From Toxoplasma gondii ME49 (Eukaryota; Apicomplexa; Conoidasida; Eucoccidiorida; Sarcocystidae): DNA of 64,000 nucleotides. Location: NCBI RefSeq assembly GCF_000006565.2, contig NC_031474.1:2639662-2703661 (forward strand), written 5' to 3'. Below, piece after piece: positions 35,401 through 48,378 of the stretch; position 1 is the first letter of the stretch, and each line of letters starts with the position of its first letter. The notes beneath the pieces were generated by a model. The model was not told the origin of the DNA, did not search any database, and worked only from the letters and a program-made list of their open reading frames with translations. A program made the position numbers and the translations under genes.

Positions 35401-36862
35401 AACAAAGACGGACGCAAAACAGCCGTTTGCCTCGCAGCAGGTTTCTCCCAAAGCACTGGAGAAGCCGTAGACGAAGGAAACGAGGCCAGTTCGACTTTTG
35501 GAAGGAAGCGTTGACTACCTCCTGTAATCTACTAGAGGTTGGTAATATTGCTGCCCTACTTGGCGAAAAGTGAAACGCCGAGAGTCTCTTCAAACGAGAA
35601 GCTCTTCTCGCGATTCTCAGTTCACAGTGTTGCAGCAAGTTTCTCGTATGTGGTGTGGGCTAAAATTTATCAAGACAAAAGCAGAATGATTTCATTGTGA
35701 TTCAAAGTCTTCAACATGGTTTACCAGTTTGATTGTCGGAGGCATTCACAACAGACGCTCTCCGTGTTCCGCCACTTAATCTTAATTTGTCATTCCAGAT
35801 GGTAGGAAAAAGATGCAACGTTTCGAGATGAAAATCCCATAGGCAGCATCTCGAGCACTCGTCTCCGTCGCACTCGCGGGGTATATTTGTCTTCATCAGG
35901 ACCCAAGAACCGTCAATTTAAAAACGTTATTCATTCCACTGTTCTCGTTTTCCTTTCGCCATACAGGGATTCACGAGATGATCTGCACACCAGATCCTCG
36001 AGAAAGGAAAAGTGGAAATTCAATTGAAGGGATGTTGCTTTGGCGTGGAGCCCGGTGTTGCGTCTTGTCCAGGAAACGCGCTGATGCACGTATTACCACA
36101 GTGAACCGACGCACATTTCAGAAACAATTTGCAGCTCTCAGCGTCTTGCATTCTCGTCCAAAAAGCGGGAACGACCGAGTGCTTCTGTATTCTTTTGTTG
36201 ATGGAGAGGTCAAATAGACGAGCACGTCCACATCTTCCCAGTTTCAGGTGATGCACATCGATGAAAGACAGGACGGAAGGGAAAGGCGACCCACATAGCC
36301 CTCAGCCTGGCTCAGTTGCATCATTCGTTGCAAAAGAATTTCCCAAGAAAGGAAAAAGCTTTGTATCGTGGCAAAAGTCGGCCGAATCCTCTTAACATCC
36401 GCCGGGCGCTTGTCCGTCTTTATCGAGTGTTCTGGACACCTCGGCAAGACTTGGTACGGTGCGACGAACGCAGCTATGTTAGTTAAGTGACTCGTCAGAG
36501 CAAGATGGGTTGTCTCCTCTGGGGCTTCGGTAAAAATTTAAAGCAGAATTGCCTCTCTATCTTTTCATGTTCCTGCTTCAGCACTTCCTGAACACACGAT
36601 TGCTTCAGCCTCAAAACGCAGTAGATTGAACAGAAGCCGGCGACATGACACGCACTGGCAGAAGTATGTAATCCGCTAACTCTTCCGTTCTTTTCTCAAC
36701 GAAAGTCTTCACCTGCCTTTTCACAGATCCTTCCTTCCTCAATCTCTTTGACTTCCTCTTTCAGCTTTCCTTTTTTCGGCCTCCTATGCCGACGCCCTCT
36801 TGACATTCTGGGGGCTTCCATGCGCTTTTTCGGCGGCTGCTTTCCAACCAGTACTTGTCACC
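32455..36862. other. Intergenic region, 4.4 kb
   Basis: No convincing gene. The plus frame 32650-33285 directly follows the DDX42-like stop and probably lies in its 3' UTR; it has no ATG at its start and no domain. The frame at 35163-35573 starts on a non-ATG codon and shows no family features. From about 36540 the sequence becomes pyrimidine-rich and leads into the next gene, so 36500-36862 is likely promoter and 5' UTR. Confidence 0.55.
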
Positions 36863-39800
36863 ATGACGACGTTTGTCTCTCCAGTTCCTAGCACAATCCC
36901 TTCTGAGTTTGCTGCTTCTCCGTGCGATGCCTCTCTTTTTTCTCCTCCGAATCCACCCCACGATGGCGCTGTCTGCGCTCCTCAGCTGCTCCGGCCGTGG
37001 CGCTCGTCCCTCGTCCTCTACAGCCAAAAGAATTTCTACTTCTTTTTGCATCGCTGGTCTTCAATGTATTCGCCGCTTTTACTCAGCTGGGATGCCTTCT
37101 GTCGCGTCTTTCTCCCTGCCGACGGTGCTCTCGTCGAGATGCGGAAACGCGATCTTCCCCACTCTCAATCGAGCCTCAGAGACAGAGGGCGAGAGGTCCA
37201 TTCGCCCCCACGCGTGCATGCATCAACTTCATGTGACGCCTCGCGACACCTACAACAGTCCTGCGAAAACGGATGTTTGCCGAGAAAGGCAACCCCCCGA
37301 GATCCCGCTGCGTCGGCGTCAACCAGAGAGTACTCGAGCGCGAAAGCACAGGGAGAAGACGTCTACGGCCGACCCGATGACGGAGCAGAAGGAGAAGAAC
37401 ACTGGCCATCAGTGAGACAGATGAGCCGGGATCTAGACGCCTCTGGACTGGAAGAAGAAGCCTTCAGGGAAACAGAAGAAAATCTGGAAAACCTCGCAGA
37501 GGATGTATGGGCAGCGTTTCAATGCGGGGGAGGCCTCGAGTCTCTTCAGCTGTTCGGCGCACTCGCCTGGATTCTGCCAACCTGCCTCAGGGGCAAGTGC
37601 AGAGCCCTCTGTCGGGTCTTCGACATCACCGGCACAGGTGAAGAACGCAGAAAACATACAATTGAAAAAGTGAGAGGGAGAAAGAGAACGCGTTGGTGGC
37701 GGAAGGGGAGAAACAGATAACGAGATTTCATGTTGGAAAGGGAAGCAGAGAAAGGTCGGATGACATTTTTTGTTGGCAAGAAGAGGAGCGAGCGAGGATG
37801 AGAATGGGTCAAGGAAGGAAGGAAGACGAATCAACGAGAGTATTCTCTGCCGCATACCACTGGATATTCCTTCACAAGTATTGGTTTCGCAAATGAAGTG
37901 AATCTACTTGACTTAGATCATCGCGTGCTCCCGTGTGGGACGTAGCTGCTCCATAAAAAGCAAAAAGAAGCGGTGTGTCAGTCTTCAGACTCTTCGCTGT
38001 CGAGAACCCAGTTCTTTTACAACCATTTAAACATTTTCTGTTTTGTTGGGTTTCGCCACAACTGTCTTCCTCTCGTTTCGTACCTTCCAGCCTCTCAGCT
38101 AACCATCTTCTCCTTCCTCGTATATCTTTGATTCTACTGTCATCCTGTGGGTCCCGTTTCACTCATGACTCCCATATGCCGCTCACGTTTCTCTTTGCTC
38201 TCGCCGCTCTCACTCTCTTCCTTGCGAGTTTGTTTTACTCCACTGAACTGCGCCTTCCTCAGGCAAGTTGACGTTTGCAGAGCTCTCGATTCTTCTGGAT
38301 AGAAGCCTGCAGGGACTCGGCCGCCTTCTGGCTTGTCCGGCACTTTCAGGTGTCGCTGCACCGTACAGCGCCGCGCTGCTCAGTCGAGCTGTAACGGCAA
38401 AGAACCATTCTATACGAGGAGTTCCAGGAGCTGCTGGAACGGACAATGGCGAGGAGAGCAACGGAAACCATGATCGAAATGGCGAAGCAAAAGATGAGAC
38501 AAACGAGGGGGCTGTTGTACACGTTGCTAACAACGAGCCGGTTCCCTGGAACTTCCTAATGGGAGTTCTACAAGAGGTACAAAACGTGAGAGAGAAGTCG
38601 ACGAAATACAGGGGAGGCAAATGTTTCGGTGTCGTCTTTATCTCCCTGGGGATGTTCTCATGCCTTATTGCTCGCTTCGCTGTTTCCTTTTCTGTGTAGC
38701 TTTGATTCTGCCCTCCACGCGTTTTTGCTCACGTTTCTCTTCGACCATTCACTTTGTATCTGTCCCAGTGTGGCACTGACACCTTCGCGAGTCGTTCGCC
38801 TTCTCTCTCTCTTTAGCTCTCGCTTCTGTCTTCTTTTCTTCCTCCTTTCGCTTTGTTTCTCTCTCTCTTCTGTGTTTTCCTGCTGTTTGTTCATTCTCCC
38901 CGCAGTCGTTGTTCCCTCCATTTGCCTCCCTGTCTACCACCCTCTCGCCTTCTCCCTCTTGTCCTTACACTCGAATTCTTACGCATTTGCCTTTTGTCCG
39001 CCCGTCCCGTTCACGTACACTCTTTTGTAGTCTTCCTCTCTAGGATTCTGTGTGGTTTTGACTGTCAGACTCTGTTTCTTTTTCGGTTCATCCGCGTTTT
39101 CGTCTCAGGTTGAGAGACGAATTTCTCTCTGTCTTCAGCCTGCGCTGGAGCTGGCAGACACGCTCCGTCTGACTCTTCCCAGCTTTGCTTTACCTTTGAT
39201 GTCTTCGCTGCGGCCTGGGTCTGTCTTTCTGGGGCACTATGAAATTCTTCGGCTTCTCCACAACAGCGCGAGAGTGCCTCACAGCCGCGTCGTGTTCAAA
39301 GCGCGAGAGAAGGCGACCGGACAGCTGTTTGCCCTCAAACTGGTCGTCAATCGAGAAGACAGAAGCTCCCTCAGACCCGGCCACTACAGGTGAGAGGCGG
39401 TGGCGCAAAAGAAAACGACTTCTCTCGTGGACGGGCGCTCAACAAAGGCCAACAGTGTTTGGCGTTTCAAGTCACTGGACCAGACACTCTCATTGTGTGG
39501 TTGGCAGAAAACTTCTCAGGCGACGAAATGCGCATGCTGAAGACAATACTGTGCCCCGTTCGAGGCCGTTCTTCACTGTCAGGCTGAACACCAGGCGTCT
39601 GACGGAATGGTCGCTTCCTCCCACTGTGGTGTGTCCACTTCAACGTCTCTCCAGACCTACGTCTCGCTACAGATACGTCTTGGCTCTCTCCCTCTCTCCC
39701 TATATCTGTGTCGATCTGTTGAACTAGCTATCGCAACAACTGCGTATTCATCTAGGCATAAATGAATCTGCCTAGTCATCTGTTCTGATCTGTATCTACA

Positions 39801-41891
39801 TATCTATCTCTGTATATCTGTGTCCGTCTGTTTGACTACATCGATCTGAATCTGGCAGTGTAAGTTTTTTATCTGCATGCGTTCGTGTATCGCAGTATAT
39901 GAAACTCGATAGAAGTGTATCGGGATGGGCCATCAATGTACAAAGGCTCACATGCCTATCAAAAGCGAAAGCGCATTCTTGTCTCTTTGCCACGGCTCCG
40001 AGGGTTTTTGAGTCTCTTGCTGCTCAGTGTAGAGACATATCTCGGCCGAAGGAACCAGCAGCCGAACGACGAGAATGAAATGTTCCCTTTCCGAAGCTTC
40101 TAGTGCATTTGTTGAGCCACACACTCTTTCTTTTCTCTTGCTCAGACCGTGCTCGTGGTGTTCCTCGTCGCCTGCCTCCCCAGCGCTTTGCCTCTCGTCT
40201 TTTCTGGCCGAAGCCGCCCACCTTCACAAGCGGACTCAGATACTGAGAGACGCCGGTCGTGCTCACACTGCGCGCTGCATTCTCCACGGAGAAATTCGGC
40301 CGTTTGCCTTCCAACTGCTTGCCTGGGAAGGCGGCGAAACGCTGGAAGCTTTCCTCAGTCGCAAACGGATCACACAGACACCGAAGTGTTCTTTCTCGGC
40401 TGTCTCTTCTGCTGTCTCCTCTGCTGTCTCCTCTTCGTCTCCTCAACTGCGAGCGCCAGCCTTTTCTGAGAAGACACTCGTGGATCTGTGGCTATCGCTC
40501 TTGTCCTTGTTGGAGGAGCAGCACCGAGTCGGCCTGACGCATGGGCAACTGCAGCCTCGAAAGATTCTTGTGCAGCAGCACAGAGGCGCCAGCTTCGCGC
40601 CGTGGATGAGTTCTGTGGAGGCGCCAGAATGCGTAGCAGAGGAAACGCAGCTCGCTGGCGGCAGCGGCTGCGAAGACGCACAGAGAGAGATCGACTCTCT
40701 TGCAGACTCGACGCTCGTTCTGCTGGACTGGCAACTCGGCATCGACGCCCGGGAGCCGGCAAGAACAGAGACGTCCGCCTCAAGTGCCGACACAAACGGT
40801 CCTCCCGCTGCGGCTGCTCTTTGCGGTAGCCGAGAGGAGACAAGTCCGTCCCTGCATGCAGCGGAGAGAGGCGCTGCTGGAAGTCTCGAGGACGAGGTTT
40901 CACACCTCGTAGCAGAGGCGAGAAGGCGCTTGCTATCGGCGAGGGCCTTGGGCGTTTCGCCGCGAGAAGTCGAGCAGGAACTCCCTTCGGTTGCGGGTGC
41001 TGGAGCGCTCGCAGGTGCGTACGCGCCTCCAGAGCAGCAGTTCCTGCAACTGTCTCTCGCGGCCGAAGCAGCCGCAGTCGGGAGAGGCGAGCGCGGTCTG
41101 TGTTCAAGCGAGAACGGAGAAGGAAGGGAGAGGGAAGGTGGAAGCACCAACGGACAGCGACGGAAGTCGCGGCCAAGATTTCCTTCTCTGGAAATCCGAA
41201 AGACTTGGGACCTCTACGCGACTGCGAGGCTCATTGCGGAGTGCGTGACTCTGGAGGCGCCTACGCCGCTCTCCTGTGCTCCGACGTTCTGGGAGCCGTA
41301 TGAGGCAGAGGACGGCGGCAAGAAAAGGGAAGACGAGGCGGGCGAGGATGGACAGGGAACCGGAAGAGAAAGCCGCCAAGCAGAGGAAAAAAACAAGGAC
41401 GAAAACCAGGAAGCGGAAGAGCGACTTGGGGATCGGTGGATGTCTGAGGAGGCACCGGGAGGTGGGGAGAGAGGGGGAGGATGGTGCGAATTGAGAGAGG
41501 AGAAAGAGCGGGCGTTCTGGGATGTAAGACGAAACGAGCAAGGAGTGAAAGAACAGCAACCATGGCAAAACTGCGTCTCGCCACACATCCTTGTCCAAGC
41601 AAGAGGATGCTGTCTGTCCTCCCTCACGACTGAACATACATCCCTTTCATCAGTCGACGAAGAACTCCAGATTCACTTCGAGCAGCGCATTCTCCCTTTA
41701 CATGCATACGGACTCTCCGATAATTTTATTGCCATCCTCAGCAAGTAATCAGAAAAAAACCTCAAATGAGTTACATCGGTCACTCGCAATCTTGAACCGG
41801 ATTATATACGTATTTACGTACCTACATCTATACTATATATATTTATGTCTATAAGTATACGTATATATATGTATATATATGTATATATATG

Positions 41892-41933
<42 letters not shown>

Positions 41934-44900
41934 TAGATATGCAGACGTAGAGAGATTGAAAGGCGACTCAGATGTCCCGCAACTAGTGGTTGGAAACACT
42001 TCAAAACTAGTAAAATGTAGCGTCCACAGACGTGTATCAGCTACAACGTATATGCATATATATATGCATGTAGATATGTATGCATATACATGGATACGTC
42101 TATATATACATATATATATATACATATGTATATGTATATGTATATATATGTATATGTATGTGTAAACGGTTTGTATGTATGTGTGCAAATTTTTGTGTGT
42201 GCTCATCGGCATCTAGGAGTATATGCATCTGTCTGAATGTGCCGTGGTATTTATAAAAGGGTATACGCGGACGAGCCGATCAGTGCTTAGACTCGCTTTC
42301 AGGAATTTTGGGGGAGAGGATGATCGCCACTATGTTTGCATACTTGAGTGCGGTTCCTTTCCAAGTAAACGGAGGCGGTCTCGTTTAGCATTTGCGAATC
42401 TACTTGTGCCCCGAGAATGGATGTATCCAAGCTCCCCCGGTTTTTCTGCTGCTTCTGCGTTTCCTTCTTCTCGTGTTTCTGTTTCTCCTTCTTCACCTCT
42501 TCTCATTTGCCTGCTCGCCCGCTTGGCCCATGTTCTTCTTTGCTGTGGCGAGCCATGTTGTTCGGGTGCTTTCGCTGTTTCGCCTTCCGCCTTATTTGGT
42601 TCACTCCGTTGTTCCACGGTCTCATTTCGTCTCTTGAGCAGAGCGCTGCATCCTGAAGCACAGAAGCGATTCAAAGAAGTTGAAGAGCTGAAAAATCTCC
42701 TCCAGGATCTGCAGAAGAATCTTCGCCACCTGCCTCGCGCCTTAGCTGATGCTGCGCAAGACTGCTTGCAGTCGATCCAAAGTTCGTCTCTTAAACATCA
42801 ACGTCGAGGACGAAATTCGCAAAAAATGGAGTCAATTGGAGCGCTACGCTTCCAGTCCTGTTGCGTAACTGGCAGTTCAGGGAAAGACATCCAGGAGAAC
42901 GAAAAGCTTGAAATTCCGGGAGTTTAGAGGCCTTCGTTGGGAGACCGTGGTGTCTCGTCAGAAAGTCACTTTTTCTCTCCTCTTTCCATCGTCGGTGTCT
43001 CGGTTCCTTCGTTCGCATGCTGTCGTGCTAATGTTACGCTGCAAATGCTTCTCCCGTCGCTGGAGAGAATGCTTTTTCTTCACCGTTTTATCCTCCACAC
43101 CAGAGGAGTCGTTTGTGTCGGAGGGAAGCAAGTACGCTGACAGGGAGACAAATGTCCAGTCGTAAGGGCATCTAAGGTGAACACGGTCTTTACGAAAGAT
43201 TGAAATGCTTCGTTGGAGCGCCGTAGCAATCACCACGAAGAACAGACAGAAAGATTATCCAAAGCAGAGACAACCTCGTCAAGACGCTAGCAGCTCGAGG
43301 GTCTGCCTTGTTCACGAAATGCTTTTCCACCCTTTTTATTTTCAAGAGATACTTTGGTCCTCTCTTGTTTTCTATCATTCACGGTTCTGTTCTTCGTTTG
43401 CTTTAGGACTACAGAGCTTCCGTGTCTAGTCTGCTGAATCGTGCTTATGTGCTGCTTCGATGCTCATTCTTTTTTTCCTTCCCAAGTTGCGTATCGTTCC
43501 CTCTTCCCCTGTACTTTGTTTGCAGTTTCCTCTTTGGTCTCGCCTGCACTGTTTCGCTCTTCGTTCGCTTTCTTTATTCTTCTCTCAGGTGTAGGAGAGC
43601 CGCTGCAACGCTCCACGCTGGTTGCGCCGGCGGTGGACTCCGCTGGCGGGCTTTCCTCTCCGTCGCTTACCTTCAAGGCCGCCACTGTCGCTTCGCCTGT
43701 CTTGTCGTCTCTGCCTCTGAAGCCATCAACGCCGAAACAAGTTACACTGGACCTTCGCGGCGTCAAGTTCGACCCCTTTCGCATTCGCTATCTAGCAAAG
43801 TTCGCCAGACATCTGAATGCCGAGACGATCATTCTCCCTACAGCTTCGTCCTCTCTCCGTTCACCACCGTCTTCGTCCCCGGCGTCGTCGCTTCCTTTCT
43901 CCTCCTCGTCGTTTTCTTCTGCCTCGCCAGTGAAGCAGCAGGAAGACACAAGAGAGGACGCCGAAGACCGTGGTTTCATTTCAGTGCCTCTCGCGAAGAT
44001 GCTGAATCCTGGAGAAACGCGACTAAGTCTCAGCGCAAAGGGTCTCTCCTCTTTGGAGGCGGCGCTCGTCGCCAGGACGCTTTTGGTGAGACACGACAGA
44101 AAGGCGAGGCAACGGTAGATGTTCATGTTTCTGTGCAAAGAAAGAGTCTGCTTGTCGGGGGCTCCTGAACACAGTCGAGAGAGGAAGACGCCGCCGTATG
44201 AATCAAACAGAGACGATGTGTACACGTTCAGACAAGACGCACATGCAACGAGTAAGCTGAACGGAACGTCCAGGCAAGGGACAGTCATGTGAAAAACGAA
44301 CTTAACAAAAACGCATGAAAAGAGACAGAAGGTGAACAGCACACAAACCGATACACGCATATATATATGTATATATATATATATATATATGACAAACCTG
44401 CCTCTCTAGAGACATACGCATTCACCAATATAAATTTATTCATGCGTATTTAGCGGAAGCGAAATAGTACAGAGAACGGCGTAGTAGAGGCAGACGATCG
44501 GGAGCAAGAAGAATCGATAAAAAAACAAGTCTATGTCTGAAACGAGTTTCACTTAAAGCTGTGGCGAACAGCGAGCCTTCTGTCTAATGGGCGTCCTCGA
44601 GTTGCGGTCGATATGCTTCATCATCCATTTTGGAAGTGGAATCTCAAGTGATGTTTCTTACTTCTCTTCACAGACGGCCTCCTGGATTGAAGAACTCCGC
44701 ATGAACGACAACGCCTTTGGCTCCGCGCCTGCATGCGCAGCGCCCTACGGAGAATCCCCTTGTGGGGAATCGGCACACCGCGAAGAAAAAAGCTGGCAAA
44801 GCAGCGCAGCCGCTCAACTCCTCGGCGTTTCCCTCACCTGCATGCGGAACCTACAAGTCCTCGACCTCAATCTATGCCACCTCTGTAAGTGAATCTGTCC

Positions 44901-47900
44901 TTTCGTACGTCCATATATATATATATATGTAACATATATATATATATATATATATATAACATACATATATATATATATAACATATATATATATATAACAT
45001 ATATATATATATATGTCAATCTGTGTATCTATCTACGTTTACATGTAGCTGGACGCATGTGAATGTCACCGACTTCTTCTGTAGCGGGCGGGGACCGTCC
45101 ACGTTGACGAAGTCTATCGGTTGCATAATTCCGCTTACCCCCATAATGTCTTCTCACTCAATGCGATACATGCTTTATCGTTTCCGAGAGTGCACTGACA
45201 CGATGGTAACGCGAACACTAAGGAGACGCCAGTCGGGCATCTGGGGATGATGATGCAAAGACGCTATTGTCTTTTTTCAGCTCCTCTCGACACTCTGCAC
45301 CTTCTCGAGTGTCTTCGCCGCTGTGCAAATCTTCGTCGCCTTCTCTTGAGCAACGCGCTGATGTGCGACTTCTCCGACGTCTCGTCCGCCAGTGCTCTCC
45401 CCCTCCCAGTCCATCATTCTGTGCGTTCGTCTCGTTCTTCTCGCTCTCGTTCTCCCTCGATCTCTCGCTCGTCTCTTCTCTCTTCTTCGCCTTCATCTGT
45501 TCCGAGAGTTGTACCAAGCGAAGGGAGCGGGGCCGCAGTCCAGAAGGACTTGGACGCCACGGCGCCCGTGCGACGCCGGCGCCTGACCTCCTCGGCAGAC
45601 GCAGGTCGCGCGGAGGAGACAGTAGACCTGGAGGTGCGAGGAAGCGGCGAGAGTGTCTGTCGCTTGGCGGCGACCGCGCTGAAACAAGATTGGTTAAAAA
45701 TGGAAGAAATCGACTTTAGTTTTGGTCAAATATCCGATGCTGGGCTTGCCCTGCTCGCGGACGCTATCGCCGTCCACGCGCGACTCCAGGTAAGAGGCAG
45801 GGAGGAACGAGTCGGCCCAGAGCACTTCGTATCGGAGGGAGAGAGGGTGAGAGAGAACTTCTGAGAGGCTCTCAACCAGTTTCGTTACGTCAAACATGGA
45901 TTGTCTCTCTGAGGCAGCCCAATTCTTTTGCGGCTCTTGCGCATGCCTTTCTGAGGCTTGGAATGTCGGAGGGAAGTTGCTTTGTCGTTATACAGGGGAC
46001 CGGCGCCTCTACTGGGAAAGGGATGCCCCATGCAACCTTTGCTTACAAGTTCAGAAACATGCTCAAAGTTCAGGACGAAGTTGTCTGGACGCGAAATCTA
46101 CACTCGCGATGCGTGTCAATTTCTGTGTTGTTTGCGTCTGTTTAGAATAGCGAGCAATGTCCTGGATCCTGTGCTCCCTTGGCATCGTTTCTCCAGTGAA
46201 TACTTGGTAACGCATCAGACTCTCATGGAGTGGTGTACGCGAGCGGGTGTCTGGACACGCGAAGCGTTCCTTAGGACTCTCTCTCTCTCTCTCTCTGACT
46301 CGGTCTCTTTTGGTTCAAACTTCTGCGCCTTTCTCGTTTTCCAAGGTCGTCAATCTCAGCGGCAACCCCATCACCGTCATCGGCCTGCGGTCCCTCTGTC
46401 GCGCTCTGGGCTCCAACCACAGCGTTGCGCTCCTGAGCATGAACAACGTTCTCGCTCTCGAGTCACGCGCCCCCGCGCCTTTCGCGTCTGATGCGTCACT
46501 TGCATCTTCGCCGGTTCTTCCCTCCACTGCCTCTCCGCGAACTTCTGCCCTGGGAACTCAAGCGTCTCTGCCGGACCTCCCTCGTTTGGACCAGGGATGC
46601 GCTTCGCCCTCGCCTGAGTCTGAAGGACGAAAATGCCTGGCAGGCTCTGGAGAAGGTCACGAGAGCTCGAGAGGCGGCGCAGCAGAAAAGGACGAGGCGA
46701 CCCTCCTGTATCAGATGATTCAGAGGGCCGTCGGCTTCAACGTCCAGTACAAGGAGCTTCGACGACACACCTCCGCATTTGAGAGTAAGCTGGAAAGAAA
46801 AAGAGGGCCGAGGGACGCTCAGCAGAAGTTCAAAGCTAGCGCGTCTGCGCTGAGAGCATTGAGCAAGGCGAAGAAAGAACGGGATGCAGGAGTAGGGGCG
46901 GTCGGGGAGAGAGGCTGGTCCAAGAGAGATTCTCCAATCTCGAGCTGTGCACCGAGCGTGGACCGTACAGTTGGAGATTCACAGCAAACATGCCTAGGAT
47001 AAAAACCGATGCGAGAACGCGCCTTGCTCTTACGAGAAAGAACGTGCAATGGGATGCGTCAGCTCTAAACAGAGAAGGAGGAGCGAAGAGAGGCTGGACA
47101 GAGTGGGGAAGGGGCGCACCCTTTCTTTTTTGACAGTAATTATTAAATTATTAAAACACCGTATATCAAAGGAACTAAATAGACGGAACTAATTCCAGGG
47201 AACGTGAATCTGCGTACCCTGTTCTGTTGGCTGTATTCGGTCCCCCGTTTCTGCTTCTCTTTGGAAACGCGGTGACACTCTCGGCGTCTGAGGTGAAACC
47301 GCCACATGCATCCTACGTCGTCGATGTTTTCCGATTTTCCCTGTCTCTTCCTCGTGGCGCCCTCGTTTTGAATTGGCTTCTGCATCCAGAGCTTTGCCTC
47401 CTTTTTTCTCTGGCCTCTTCTCTCTTCCCAGTTGCTGTCGGTGCGACTCTAATGTGCGAAACCCTCGCATCGTGGCTAGACGGGGACTCCTACTTGCAAA
47501 AGAAGCTGCTGGCGCGCCTGCACGATGTTCGCCAGCACCACAAAAGTGTCTCTTCTCGAGAAGTTCGTCTTCACCATGGAAGGAATTTCCAGAAGGAAGT
47601 TCCGCCTTTGGCGTCTTGCGCGGATCCGGGGAAGGACGGTAACTCATCTGGGCTCGACACCCCAGGCGACGGGTCAGCAAACGCGGTTCTCAAACCCGCA
47701 GTCCCCGACCCTCCGGCGACCGCTAGTTGGGCTCCAGGCGACGGCGGGAGGAGGCCGGCAGGCGCGCCCCCGAGTCTGACTGTGACCCTTGCAGGAGAGG
47801 AAGAAGAAGTTGATAATGAGGAAAGAGATGTGAATGAAAAGGAGGGCGAACGAAGAGGGCGTTTTATGGGGGACGAAAGGGCAGAACAGGACCCCGAAGA

Positions 47901-48378
47901 GGAACTGGAGTCCAAACCGCGTATACAACACTCCCGCCGCCTCGAGGAAAACAATGAAACGAAAGACGGGGTCCACAAAAACAGTCGTGTACGGTTTGCA
48001 TTGGACAATCCAGTGGGGGAGGCGTTCGTAGCTGGGAGCAACTATCAACTTGGACTGACACGGAGAGAATCAACAACCAAGTCTCTCGAAGAGGAGGACG
48101 AGGTCTATCTCGATCTCGAGATCGCGGTAGCCGACAGATTGCTAACGCGGGACGGCGCTGCGCTCCATCCGGGTCTCTTTCCTGCCTTCAAGCAAGTCGA
48201 CCTGAAAGAGTTGGCGGGTCTCCTCAACGTTTCTGCGAGGTGGAAGATGCCGGAAAGTGACAAGGAAGTTGAAGGCTGCGAGCACCACGAACCCCGAAAA
48301 CAGTCGGGGCCTCGAGCTGCAGGACATGAGGACGAAAAGGTCGAGGAGTTCGAAGCGAGAGACTTGAAGCCCGCGTGA
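36863..48378 (+). CDS. EF-hand-like / pseudokinase / LRR protein
   Basis: Ten-exon model, phase-consistent, 1906 aa: 36863-37637, 38263-38585, 39109-39389, 40146-41744, 42642-42781, 43589-44085, 44674-44884, 45281-45789, 46346-46784, 47432-48378. The start is GTCACCATGAC. Exons 1-2 splice to DITGTGKLTFAEL, a degenerate EF-hand loop. Exons 3-5 form a protein-kinase fold: EILRLLHNSARVPHSRVVF without glycines in the loop, beta-3 Lys in ALKLV (about residue 443), HGQLQPRK for HRDLKPEN, DWQ for DFG, then an intact APPEQ, a helix-F-like DLYATA and ALHPEAQKRF. The catalytic Asp, the metal Asn and the Gly of DFG are gone, so it should be a pseudokinase. Exons 6-9 carry ribonuclease-inhibitor-like LRRs (WIEELRMNDNAF, LQVLDLNLCHL, LQVVNLSGNPITVIGLRSL). 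Exon 10 is an acidic tail. The splice 42781/43589 (donor A|GTTCGT) is weak, so two genes remain possible. Confidence 0.65.
41832..41935. repeat. (TA)n microsatellite
   Basis: About 100 bp of AT repeat with ATG/TATG interruptions, in the fourth intron of the pseudokinase gene. A second AT/ATG tract follows at about 42046-42165 in the same intron. Confidence 0.95.
42046..42165. repeat. Degenerate (TATG/TA)n tract
   Basis: Imperfect TATATG/CATATA repeats in the fourth pseudokinase-gene intron, separated from the tract at 41832 by about 110 bp of ordinary sequence. Confidence 0.85.
44358..44391. repeat. (TA)n microsatellite
   Basis: Short AT repeat in the intron before the LRR exon at 44674. 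Confidence 0.9.
44913..45017. repeat. (TA)n repeat punctuated by AACA
   Basis: Four or five AT blocks, each separated by the same AACAT spacer, giving a higher-order pattern of (TA)n-ACA units. It lies in the intron between the LRR exons ending at 44884 and starting at 45281. Confidence 0.9.

Noticed and set aside
40149..40180. Alternative acceptor at CTCCCCAG (40183) for the large kinase exon
   Set aside because: Phase does not match the preceding exon, while the acceptor at 40145 does.
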